In this document: positions 1 through 10,300 of the stretch, piece after piece
Layout: the number at the start of each line of letters is the position of its first letter
How positions within the stretch are numbered: position 1 is the stretch's first letter
NCBI GenBank assembly: GCA_963576475.1
Contig: OY754972.1
Coordinates: forward strand, 9,507,062-9,571,061
Direction: 5' to 3'
DNA length: 64,000 bases
DNA from: Molanna angustata
Lineage: Eukaryota > Arthropoda > Insecta > Trichoptera > Molannidae
Made by a program: the position numbers and the translations under genes
Notes under the pieces: generated by a model
Told to the model about the DNA's origin: nothing
The model's input: only the letters and a program-made list of their open reading frames with translations
Databases searched by the model: none

Positions 1-112
1 TTCACCGTCCATTCTGAATAAAGTGCATTTTTAGGTGAGTCGAGACTGGTGTATAGGTAGGTACTTACCTATAGGTAGGTACTTACCTACACGCATGTGT
101 CGTAGATACTTA
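1..112 (-). repeat. Family B repeat, fragment cut by the window edge
   Basis: This stretch matches part of the family B copy at 58250-58540 (motifs attctgaa.gtagtg, ggtgag.c.agactggtg, acacgcatgtgtc) in the same orientation. Compared with that copy, the short run between gactggtgt and acacgca is replaced by about 36 bp of mixed GGTA/TACC units. No protein is encoded. The open frame running through it is incidental. Confidence 0.65.
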
Positions 113-356
113 CTTTTATTTTTTGATAAATCAGATAGTTACATAAGAAACCATCTTCTTCTTTCCCTTAGCGCTTTTGTCCCGTTTCTATCGGGGTACG
201 CTTTGACCATGATCCTAGAATTGGCGAGTCTGGTTATTACATTGAAGCGACAGCCATCTGACCTTCGTAACCCTAAGAAAAAGGAACCAGACAAATTGGA
301 TCATGGCTACACATAGCTAGTGATATAAATCCGCACATAGATTTTTTTTTAAATCC
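113..356. other. No gene seen
   Basis: Ordinary AT-rich DNA. A short open frame crosses it but has no recognisable domain, and its start lies inside the family B fragment. Confidence 0.4.
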
Positions 357-437
357 AGAGGTGCGTGCCCCGCCCGGATTCGAACCGTCGACCTCACACA
401 TGTGAGGCGACGACCTTATCGCTTGGCTATCATCGCT
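357..437 (-). repeat. tRNA-derived SINE head
   Basis: On the minus strand a Pol III box-B match (GGTTCGAATCC) lies about 40 bp downstream of an A-box-like tagccaagcgataagg. The part corresponding to the anticodon arm is a self-complementary cctcacatgtgtgagg with a 6-nt loop, and the T stem pairs poorly, so this is not a normal tRNA gene. A degenerate tRNA-related SINE head is the best reading. An old tRNA pseudogene is the alternative. Confidence 0.5.
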
Positions 438-439
438 CG

Positions 440-2080
440 TTACATAAAAAACCATCGATTTTCTTTAATCAAGTAGGAATATAGGCACCCTCTTAACCAA
501 TGTTACTAATTAATTGATCACAATAATCACAATGATTTTAAAAATTTATTATTTCATGCATATTATTAAAACGTGTTTTTTTTTATTATTGATATTCAAA
601 ATGTTTCGTCGATAAGAATATAGTTAATAATAAAATAGGTAGGTTGGTACGCTATGGGACAGACTTACGGACACGCAGCCCGAAATGATTTTATCGATGA
701 TTAGGTTCGCGCGTGAATTTTGTCATTGACAAGAAGAGACTGTTATTAAATTTGAATAAAAAAATATAACCAATTTGAAAATAACACGAACGAGATTTAT
801 CAGTTTTAGCCATAAATTAATTGACAATGAATGAATTCTACATTATTTCTGTGTAGGTACCTAACTAATGTATCGAAAACAACGAACGATTCCGGTGATG
901 GCCGAATGAATTTGAATTAAATATAGCCCACCCAAAAGTTCATTGTAATCAACACTAAAAATGTCGAAATTTATTTGTTTTTTCGTACTTATTGAAGTAC
1001 CTACTCAATTATTTATGTAGTTAAGTATTCTGATACATACCTACCTATCAAAATTGGCAGGTAGGTACATAGGTACATTCTTACCTCAATTAAATCTAGA
1101 TAGGTACATAGTTATTAGGTATACGTTAATCGGGAACATCGGACCCCTTTTTTTAGAAAATTGCGCGCACTGAGGAGTAGGTATGCATGATTATTTATTT
1201 TATATTTATTTATTTTATATCAGAAACCTACAGCTTTGTAAATTGTGTTGTTACATAATATGGTGCTATTAAAATTAGAACCTACAAGCCAATAATGTAT
1301 TCTTCAATTTAAAAAAGAATGAATTAAAAATATTTAAACAAGTATGCTGAGCAGTAGGTAAAAGAATAATAATAGGTAATAAGAAAAAAAACAATTGTTA
1401 AAAAATACAATACATAATGAGAATAAAATGAGGAAAATGAGTGATTATTGGTGTAAAGGAAGGAGCTTGTTTGAAGGAGTTAGGGAACTGAGTTGAAGTT
1501 GAAAAACGTCTTTTGTTTGCAGTTAGTTTCTATGGAGTCATGGAAAATGTCTGTGTGTTTAAATTTTAGATTATTGTCACGTTGAATTCTGTAGGTAGAT
1601 AGTCGAGTGATATCTGTAATTAGTAGGTAGGTACCTACCTATGGCAAGTAGGTACCTAGATGAAATAAATTTTACGAACGGGTGTGCAGCCTGTTTGGTA
1701 CGTGGAGTGATATAGTAGGTATTTAGTAAATCTGGGGAGTCAATTAGGTTTTTACATATTTTATACAGTACCTAACAGTTGATCAAATAAGGTCCTTCTG
1801 TCTTACAATGTGTTTATTTTTGAAGAATTCCGTAGAAAATTTGTAGTTAGTATGTTCCATGAATAGTTGTCTCTCTAAATACCTATTTAAAAAAGTTTTC
1901 TGGGTGTTTTCAATACGGTTACTGTGCAAATTGGTGTAGAAAATTCTAGATGAGGGCGTACCTATAGGTATATGAAAGGTAAAGTGTTCATGTTGTTGAA
2001 TTGTTTACCGGTGCGGATGATTAAGCCCAGCATCCGGTAGGTAGGCTTTGGAGGTTATTGATTTAATATTATGTTTATCA
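440..2080. other. AT-rich, no gene; scattered GGTA/TACC units
   Basis: No open frame with domain-like content, no splice-linked coding segments and no structured RNA seen. It holds poly-A/T runs and many short taggta/tacctac units (for example near 1050, 1620 and 1660). Confidence 0.5.
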
Positions 2081-2085
2081 TACCT

Positions 2086-2217
2086 ACTATGTCAAATATT
2101 AATTTAACACGCACCCAATTACAAGAGTTTTCCCCTGAATGAAAAACTGTGTCCCCACCGGGAATCGAACCCGGGACCTTTGAATCACCTAAACAACTGA
2201 GCCACGAAGCCCGACAA
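2086..2217 (-). mobile_element. tRNA-derived SINE, family C, shortened copy
   Basis: Read on the minus strand it begins gcccgac..cgtggctcag (A-box region), carries a near-consensus box B (GGTTCGATTCC within cccgggttcgattcccgg) and continues into ggggacacagttttt, then a tail ending in gtgcgtgttaaattaatatttgacatag. The same body and tail occur at 33675-33861 (-), 33980-34105 (-) and 49504-49720 (+). About 70 bp of the body, including the gtctccagaatgtgg block, is missing here. Confidence 0.8.
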
Positions 2218-2629
2218 TGTACGATATAAGTAGGTAGATATACACCTAATTAACTATGTAAATAAGCATTTTAGTAAGTACCTACCTACATGCCTACTCA
2301 ATAACATTGTAGGTAAGCATTGTTGTACTTAGTTCCTACTTAGGTAGTAAGCTATAAATTAAGCTACTAAGGCAGGAAGGATATTTGTTTGCTTTTTAAA
2401 ACTCCCTCAACTCGCTCATTCCTATGTAGGTATGAAGGTATGTAGGTACATAGTTTACCTACAAACAAGGATAGGTATTAACAGATAGGTAGGTACCACA
2501 AGGACAAATCTGCCTTGATCGAATCCAACATCTTTGTAACCAACCTATAACTGGATGTCTAGACGAAAATTTTTCGATTTATCACATCTGCCAAACGGAG
2601 AAATTTATAGCGGATATTTAGCCCGATAT

Positions 2630-2725
2630 GTTCAGCGGATCATGTGGAGCTGAGGACGGGATCCGAAGCGGGAACCTCGCTTTGAAAACCGGCTACCCTC
2701 GCCACTGGGCCGCCACCTATGCTAA
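2630..2725 (-). repeat. Degenerate tRNA-like SINE head
   Basis: Minus strand: an A-box-like ggcggcccagtggcgagggtag and, about 40 bp later, a weak box-B-like cggatccc. The GC-rich patch stands out from the AT-rich flanks. The 80-codon plus-strand frame crossing it reads through this repeat and a poly-T run and is not a gene. Confidence 0.4.
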
Positions 2726-3009
2726 TGCTTACCTACCAAGGGGACACAATCAAATATTCAGTTTTTTTTTTCATTTTGTTTTTTCGTTTTCTATTATTGT
2801 CATTTTTAATCCATCGTTGAAACAGGACGATGGACCAAGTAGGTACCTAGATAAAGACAAAATTAGGTAAATTAAGAAATTGACAATTTATTAATAGATA
2901 GGTAGGTAGGTAGGTAGGTACCTACTAATAATAGGTACCTACTTATTTTATAAATGTTGATAATCAGGAATTATTAGGGTTAATAGGTAGTACCTACCTA
3001 GGTATAGAG

Positions 3010-3112
3010 GCCTCCTTAGAGCCTAATCCTTTGATAGGTAGGTACCTATGCTAATAAGTATCTGGATGTGGGTGAATTATATTCCCAATTGAAAGCTTGA
3101 TCGGTGCGTTTG
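3010..3112 (-). repeat. Dispersed repeat, partner of 53276-53340
   Basis: Inverted match to 53276-53340: cctttgatagg, agtatctggatg and cccaattgaaagcttgatcg are shared. This copy holds an additional 15 bp containing aggtacctatg in the middle of the shared sequence. Nature of the repeat unknown. Confidence 0.6.
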
Positions 3113-3179
3113 TTGCATTTTATTTTGATCTAGTAAATAATTTACAATTTAGATATTTGGATAAATTTCTCCTCTGCTA

Positions 3180-3262
3180 GGGTACCTACGGAGCGAATCC
3201 AAGACGCCCGCACTGAAGCCAAGCGGCTTACCTACCAATTGTGCCACGGCGGTCGGCACAGT
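3180..3262 (-). repeat. Degenerate tRNA-like SINE head
   Basis: Minus strand gccgtggcacaattggtagg resembles a tRNA A box/D arm. About 45 bp on, cttggattcgctcc is a decayed box B. GC-rich against its surroundings. Too divergent for a functional tRNA. Confidence 0.4.
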
Positions 3263-3299
3263 TGGCACAGAATTAGGTAGGTAAGTAGGTAGGTAGATA

Positions 3300-4465
3300 C
3301 CTCCTATAGTTTCCGATAAATAATTTGAGAATTATTTTATTTGCCAAAAACTCTAAGTAGGTACCTACCTACCTATTTGTTACAATTAATACCTAATACC
3401 TAGTTTAGGTATCTAAACTGTGTGGCTAGGTAGGTAGGCACCTGCTTTTCCCTCCACCACCACCCGTTCTGCTTATGGGAATCAATAACGGCCCCTTGCA
3501 AAACTCTGAAAGAACACATAAAAAACATAAGATGAGTCAAACCGTGCAGACACTGCACATTAAGTGCCAAACAAAGTCAAAAAATGTGTTAGATGGAAGC
3601 GAACACATAACTTATGAATACAGAAGACAGGTGTCTAACTGACGGAATATCGAAGGTCATCATCCTATTTTTTGAGTGTTGTTATTTTATTAAAATTTTC
3701 TTTTACAGTCAAATGTCCTCTTTAGAATTTAATTTTTGTTTATTTATTATAAAGGACAACTTACAATTATTAACAAGTTACTATAGATACATCATAGTTC
3801 CATAAAATAAGGGCAAGCTATTACAAAACTGGTCAGTGCCCACATCCTGCATTATCTAAAAGTTGGCGTACAAATTTATAAGAGAATGAAAATAGATATC
3901 TACCTACCTACCTACCTAAAAAATAATCTATATAACTAAGTAGGTATAGGTACCTACCTATAAATTCACAGGCATCTATTAACCTCCAAAAACTAAGTTC
4001 TACTTAATACTTACCTACCTATATTGTTTTGTTAAGGTAGGTAGATATTTTTATTTTTATTTTATTATTTTATTTAACTATATGTTGATAAATAAACTAG
4101 GTATAGGTAGGTACCTACCTATAGGTAATTATTTAATAATACCTACTTAATATAACTATGTACTTATAAAACCTAATATTTATTCAGAAAAAAAGCAGTT
4201 TACATCGGTAGGTTGACAAAAAACAACATTTAGGTAAGTACCTACCTACATAGGTACCTATAAAAAGGACCATATTCAGCTACCTATGTTGCGGGAGGAC
4301 AAGTACCTACCAGTAGCTGATATTCAGTATGATCCAAATCATATGGTTTGCCTACCTAATATATTTCAGTAGGTATGCAAGTAGGTAGGTACCTATCTAA
4401 ATACCAGCTTGATGAATGGATTCCTTTTTCAATACAATTCTGTGGTTTATAATATAGTCATTAGA
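3300..4465. other. AT-rich, no gene; GGTA/TACC tracts
   Basis: Nothing coding recognised. A 63-codon frame at 3614-3805 is low-complexity and hydrophobic, has no features of a known family and is probably chance. Confidence 0.45.
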
Positions 4466-4469
4466 TTTC

Positions 4470-5260
4470 TTTAGGTGCAGTTATTTGGCCCCCGATGTAA
4501 TCAGCGAAATGGCCGATGGCGGTAGATTGTCATAACTCCCGAGTCAAGCAAGAAAATAGTTTCGTCGTCTTTGACAATGACAGTGGCGTGGCGGTTGCAG
4601 AATTCCTCGTGGCGCGAACTCCGTCACATGGCCAGTTTGAAATTCGAACATAAAGAGAGAGGGGACACACCGAGAGAAGAGTTATTCACCCGCGCTTTTA
4701 TTTTTCAAACTTAGAATCCCACCGGCCAGACGCTGCGCCGCCTCCCCCCTCCCCGCCACCTGCCTACCTACCTCCCCCACGACCCCCCCCGCTCATTACA
4801 ATACGGAGCGACATTTTTACTCTCCTCTTCGTTTTTTTACCCTCCCCCCCGCGACCCGCACCCGCTCTTATTATTTATACAAAAGATGTATAAGATGATT
4901 TTTTTGTCTCACTCTCCCACTCCGTTCCTCGCATTAATAACTGCCGCCCGCCGGCTCCGGCCTCACACATTCGCATACGGCCATCCTCCTCGCTCTAATT
5001 ACGCTTTGCATATCTTCCTCTCGGCCGCTAAGCCCCGCCTCGAAGCGACGGTGGAGGGGCGTGCCCCCGACCCCCGCCCCGCACGTAATATCGCCACCCG
5101 GAGGGGAGCCAGTTTCAAGCCGACACTCGGCCGGATGACATCTCGTTGCGCGCTAATCGAAAGGCCATTCGCGACCGTAACATCACGCTCTTGAAAAAAA
5201 AAAACAACTTTAAATTAAGAATGTTCCATCGCAATTAAACGCGCCAGTTATGTATATACG
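4470..5260. promoter_or_regulatory. GC-rich island, candidate promoter/5' UTR or cis-regulatory block
   Basis: About 800 bp with far higher GC and CpG content than anything nearby. It contains C-rich homopyrimidine stretches (4740-4860), a TATA-like ttatttatac at 4870, an octamer-like tttgcatat at about 5006, and many CpG words (gcgcgaac, cgcgaccg, gttgcgcgctaatcga). It is not flanked by recognisable transposon ends. The 102-codon frame at 4886-5194 is rich in R/P/A, as expected for chance translation of GC-rich DNA, and I do not call it a gene. Alternatives are a conserved enhancer or a decayed GC-rich transposon. Strand of any transcript is unclear. Confidence 0.4.
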
Positions 5261-5564
5261 ACCGAATATAACTTTCTATTGTTGATAAAGTGAAGTGTTT
5301 CGATTAATTTATATATTTCATCGAACTGAAAAAGTGTGTTTTTTTTTGTTGTAAACATCTACCCCCACTCAATATTTTTATGCGTTGTTGATTGATTTTG
5401 AAGTGGACATTGTTTACGAGTGGTGTTTTGTTTGTATCAATTATTACAATTGTTTTGATTAATAATTACTTCCTGATAAGTTAAGTGACACTAGTTCTAT
5501 TATTGCAAATTGCACTTGAGTTCACAATTTTGAAACCGTTTGTTTTTGGAGTGTTGTGCATTTC

Positions 5565-5635
5565 AACTTGGCTTGCATTCGAACCGGGGACATTAAAGTA
5601 TGCCGTGTCTCGCATCTTGTCTGATGGACCAATGC
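5565..5635 (-). repeat. Possible tRNA-like SINE head
   Basis: Minus strand ends in cccggttcgaatgcaag, a fair box B, about 55 bp after gttagcattggtcc. Weak on its own. Listed because other SINE heads in the window are equally worn. Confidence 0.3.
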
Positions 5636-5639
5636 TAAC

Positions 5640-8600
5640 AGGTCAGACAAATGTTTCTTCATTTTTTTTTTTAAACAAAATTTTCATAAAAACAAAAATT
5701 AAAAAGTTCCACACATACTATGCAAAATCCAATTCTAGTTCTATAACTACATAAAAAAGTCGGAAGTGAAAAAGAAATAAATTCGTTACGCAAGTTAAAA
5801 ATCTTAGCGGAATTCTCTACCTTCATAATGATTTTTTTTGGACTAGAAAAAATATAACCTATACCTATGCGTTAAAAATAAGACTCCATTTAGATTTTAA
5901 AAACCCAATGAGAATCAAATCTCATTAAAAATTCAATTTGAAAATTATTCATAACGATTACAAAAATTGTGCAAAAGTAAAAATTTTCGATAGATATTAA
6001 CGATTTTAATTAAAAATGAATGAGAAAATAATAGAAAAAAAAAGTTAATGACAAAATATTAGAAATTTTCCAAACGGAAAAATCTAAATTAGCGTCTAAT
6101 TAGGTTCTGTTTGAATTCCATTAAGAAAGTTTATTTACTATGATTATGAAATTAGCTTTTCTGATTACAAAAAAAAATCTATTTAAATTTAGGTAGGTAT
6201 TTAAAAAAGTTTCTAATAAAATCCAGTTGGACTAATGTTTAATATAATTAACTATAGAGTCTAATTATTTTATTTTTAAACAATTGGAATTTATTAGCTC
6301 GTAAATTGAAACAAAAATCATAATATTCTCAAGAGATTTTAAAAGAATTTTGTAGGTCCAGACTTGTAATAGAAAATGAATGAAAAATTTAAAAAAAGTC
6401 GATTTAATTCAAAACATTCGTTCTGTCAAGGTTTTGATATTTGGGTAAAATGTTCAAATTTAGAACCATTAATTTATCGTTATATACAAACCTGCGGAAG
6501 GTTGAATATATCTAAGTCAATAAATCACTGTTTACACAAAATTTTATGTTTATCGTAAAACTTATTTAACTATACGTAGGTACCGTCGCGCCTTTTTTTT
6601 TACTTAAAAACAATATTTTAAAATATATAACTAGATAGGTATAGTTGAGACAGATAAAATCTTCATCTTCTCAACATAATATTTTTACTGTAAATAAATT
6701 AATCTATTTTTCTCAATTAAATCTTCAAATTTACATTTATTTTACGATCTAAGTCTTTTATCTACAAAAAAATTTTTTTTTTTTTTTTCACTATGACACA
6801 AACAAGTAGATTACTGTTGTCCAACTAGGAAACCCTGTTTTATAGTTACTTATTGGTAAATAGGTATATAGGTAACTGTTTAGTTACATTAAAATGCGTC
6901 ATTTTTTGTTAACATACGAAAACAAATGCAGTTAATTATTCAATGTTTTTATAGGCAGGCACCTAATTAGCTTATTGGTATCTGTCACAAAATTACGTTT
7001 TTATCAAGGTACTTTTCCAAAAACTTGATTATTAGGTAGGTAGGTAATTATCGACAAATAATTTGATGAGTTTTGCAGCAAAACTGCAGGTAACGGCTTT
7101 GCCCGAAAATGTGCCGAATGTTGCAAATATTAGGTATCCACTCGTTCAACCAATTTTGTGAACATATGGAGTGCCAAGTCTTCCAATATATAAATATATA
7201 CCTTCCTTATTATTAAAGTTTTTAAAATAGGTACATAGGTACGAACCTACATAGTTAGTTAGCTATCCTATAATAATATTTTTAATCTGTATCGACGGAT
7301 ATATACGAGTTGGTAGGTACCCAGGTAGATTCTTAATTTAAAAATAATAACCAATATCCGGTTTTTGGAAGTATAAAAAAAATATCGATAGGTAGGTGGG
7401 CACCTACTTACCTACTACAAGCGGAATAGAGAATTTAACTTAAAGTACCTAATGCACTTAAATGTACGTAGTGTGTAAAATAGTTAGGTAGGTAAGTATT
7501 GACAAATAAAAAGATATTTTAGACTATTTTTTTTACTAAGTTTTCTATAACTATAGAGAGTAGGCAAGCTATCGATAATGCTGTAATTTGAGTTTTCGCC
7601 ACTGCAAAAAAATCTTTGGGAGTTAGGTAGGTACCTACGTGTGCATTTTTAAACGTGTTTAGAATTTTTTTTAGCTTTAATTTTTAATTTTGTTTCTATT
7701 CTATTTATTGGTCAAAAAATTCTGAGTTTTTTTATCAATATCAATTTAAAAAACTCAATTTACTATCAACCAAATTCATACACATTTATAAATAAATATC
7801 TACCTACCTACACATATAAAATATTAAGAGAATCTGAAAGTTTATCATGTCAATGTAAACTTAACTAGATACCTACTGTAAAAGTGTCCTGTCAAAAAAA
7901 CTATTAAGCATATCCTTTAGTTTTATTATATAGGTACCTACCTATTTTAAAACATATTCTATTTGGTTAATATTCTATTTATTTTTTCTACAACCAGTCC
8001 GAAAAAGTATCTATATGACGTATAAAAGGTTCTTCTACCTGTAGGTACATATTGTGATGCAATTCTGGTTATTTTCTGTTATATTTAAACCTGTTTTACG
8101 ACAGGCACAAAAACACACAATATTTTGACAGTTTTTTAACAATTATTTATTATATATTAATCTAGTACCTACCTACCTATAAATCAGTGCAGTGCTTTGG
8201 AATACCTGCATGTTTTCATCAGTATCGTTTTTCCAAGTATCTGTCTCTGTTGATATGAAACCAAAATCCACATTACCTAGTGCATTGAGATATCATGCTT
8301 TTTCAACTATAGATAAGTGTTTTCATTTAGAGTTTCATGGGACGTCATGTAGGTAGGTACCTACCTAATCCTTCCACAGGATAATATAGGTTTTAATTCA
8401 CGTTTGAGTCAAATAATTAATTACCTAGTTATAATTCTATTATGTGTGATTGTTTCCAAATAAATAGATTGATAGGCCGACTTTCGGATTTCTCGGCAAT
8501 ACTATAGGCAATATTGTACAGTTTATAAGGCTTGCCAATGTCTAGGCATTGTCTGTCTCGAGTTGCGAGTCTAACGGCAAGCAAAACTAAATATCGTTCG

Positions 8601-9223
8601 CAATTTATAAGTAGAAATATGCCGAGATGCAGTGCTCGAAATTGAAAATAACCGGAATTTATTTACAGTTTGTTAGTGTAAAAAATAAACAATCAAATTT
8701 ACTAAATATTCATCAAAATTTAGGTTTATTATTAGTAAATATTTATTTTTTTTGCTTTAAAACTAAAAACTCACTTAGATTACCTCCCTTTAATCGAATT
8801 AGTTATGTGTAGGTAGATAGGTAGGTACCTACATAATTATTTTTATGACCATTGGCTGGTCAAGGGCTAACAGTGTCATTGTTTAATGTTTCTAATTAAT
8901 CTTCTTTGACATTCATTCATTCATTCCGTCGTCTATGGAACATGAATTTGTGTTGTAAAATTTCATTGGTTTTATTTAGCTAGAGTTATATTTTTTTCGA
9001 TTAAATTTAAACACAATAGTTTCAAACCTAGTCTTCGATAATATCACACCTAATAAATTTTCAACCGTATTTTACTATCAAATACCCACCTTTTTAAATC
9101 TTTATATCAGTAAAACATTTTTTTCTTATTTTCATTTATAAACAACATAAAATTAATTAAAAAAACTTAATAGATAGGTATGTAGATAGATATGAGTGGA
9201 TCAGAAACAAACTCATAATTACA
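5640..9223. other. 3.6 kb without a recognisable gene
   Basis: AT-rich, with long A/T runs (for example 6770-6790) and short GGTA/TACC units (for example 7035, 7390, 7625, 7800, 8350, 8815). The 60-codon frames at 6376 and 8627 lack any family signature. No RNA gene seen. Confidence 0.5.
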
Positions 9224-9413
9224 CCTGGGGGGCAAGTCTGGTCCGACCGGCGAAATCAAAACCCTAGTGATTACCCATATCATGGATATAATTATCATAT
9301 GGAGTTCTATGACATCTAAAGATATTATAGAACTCCATATAATAATTATATCCATGATATGGGTAATCACTAGAGTTTTGATTTTGTCGGTCGGACCAGA
9401 CTTGCTCCCCTGA
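9224..9413. mobile_element. Foldback MITE, family D, copy 1
   Basis: Almost fully self-complementary 190-bp element. The left arm starts cctggggggcaagtctggtc and continues through gattacccatatcatgg. The right arm repeats this in reverse and ends cttgctcccctga. Only about 15 bp separate the arms near 9311-9325. Other copies lie at 36081-36220 and 59946-60127. No coding capacity. The CAGGGG-type tip would suit a hAT-like family, but I could not find a clear target-site duplication. Confidence 0.85.
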
Positions 9414-10080
9414 TGTATGTGAATTTGTTTTTTTATCATTTTACGGAATGAAGCTACTTAGGTACATGTTAAATTCAGTTTCCTCCGGTAATTCGAGCCC
9501 TGATTAAAGCATGCATATCTTTATTAGGTACTATGTTTATATTAAGCAAGTACATGTCTATAACTCGCTATTTATATCCAACATCTACCTATTATAATTT
9601 ACTCAATACATCCCGAATGTCCGTCTAGACATACTTAGACGTAAAGGTGCAGAGTAAATATTATGTAAATAAATAAATAAATAAATAAATCGTTCGTATA
9701 AATATAACTAAGTAGATATTATGTAGGTGTCTACTCGAAGCGATTGCATATGGTGTAATTTATAACATACCTACATCTCAAGTAGATGACGTTCGGTTGT
9801 TCGAAACCTGTCTTGGACTATGTATGGTGAACAATCCCAGGGACGAATCTATGAAAACTACTGGCGGTTCAGAACTAAAGATTTTCTATACTTATACAGG
9901 AATGTATTGAACCAGAACCTACATAGGTACCTACTTAGTGAATATTCCATAGTAACTATTGGATTATCAAGTTACCATATTGATTGTAGGTAAATATCTA
10001 ACTTATTTTTAATTAAATAGAAACTTAAGTGTATAGGTACATATATAGGTATGACTCGTGCGAATTCATCTAGCTATGTA
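9414..10080. other. No gene; AAAT microsatellite inside
   Basis: AT-rich. It contains the (AAAT)n run at about 9664-9690 and nothing coding. Confidence 0.5.
9664..9690. repeat. (AAAT)n microsatellite
   Basis: About six tandem taaa units. Confidence 0.9.
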
Positions 10081-10143
10081 CGTATTATGAATAATTATGA
10101 AAATGATGGAAATTTCATAATTTTCATAATTATTCATAATACG
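10081..10143. repeat. Palindrome with 24-bp arms
   Basis: Arms 10081-10104 and 10120-10143 are perfect reverse complements (cgtattatgaataattatga...), with a 15-nt loop. It ends 4 bp before the left end of the MITE at 10148, so it could be a separate foldback or a sequence into which that element inserted. Confidence 0.85.
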
Positions 10144-10147
10144 TCTG

Positions 10148-10300
10148 ATTCAGTAACTTTTTAAGAACGTTCCGACCAAAATAGGTACGTTCCTATTCCA
10201 TTTAGTCCAAGTTGATATTTTATAACGCTGAAATAAGACCGTAAATATAAAATCCACAATTTTTAGAACGTTCCTATTTTAGTTACAATAGTTACTGAAT
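10148..10300. mobile_element. MITE with 11-bp perfect terminal inverted repeats
   Basis: The ends are ATTCAGTAACT and its exact complement at 10290-10300. Internally, aacgttcc...aaaatagg occurs near both ends in opposite orientation. A related fragment (gaacgctccggctaaaatagg..cctattcca) lies at 46480-46545. No open frame. Superfamily not assignable; no clear target duplication. Confidence 0.7.

Larger units (their letters stand above)
1018..4400. repeat. Tract dense in mixed TAGGTACCTA tetranucleotide units
   Basis: GGTA and its complement TACC recur every few tens of bases, often joined head to head as taggtacctacc. Notable runs are at 1620-1660, 2897-2925 (six or more GGTA), 3270-3300, 3355-3375, 3900-3960, 4095-4120, 4230-4260 and 4378-4395. 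The units are nearly always TA separated by GG or CC, not random SS dinucleotides. This is the densest part of a pattern seen through most of the window. It thins out at 26-36 kb. Confidence 0.85.

Noticed and set aside
357..437. Functional tRNA gene on the minus strand
   Set aside because: Box B is good but T stem and anticodon loop do not fit a tRNA.
4886..5194. 102-codon frame in the GC-rich island as a protein
   Set aside because: R/P/A-rich composition expected from GC-rich non-coding DNA; no family features.
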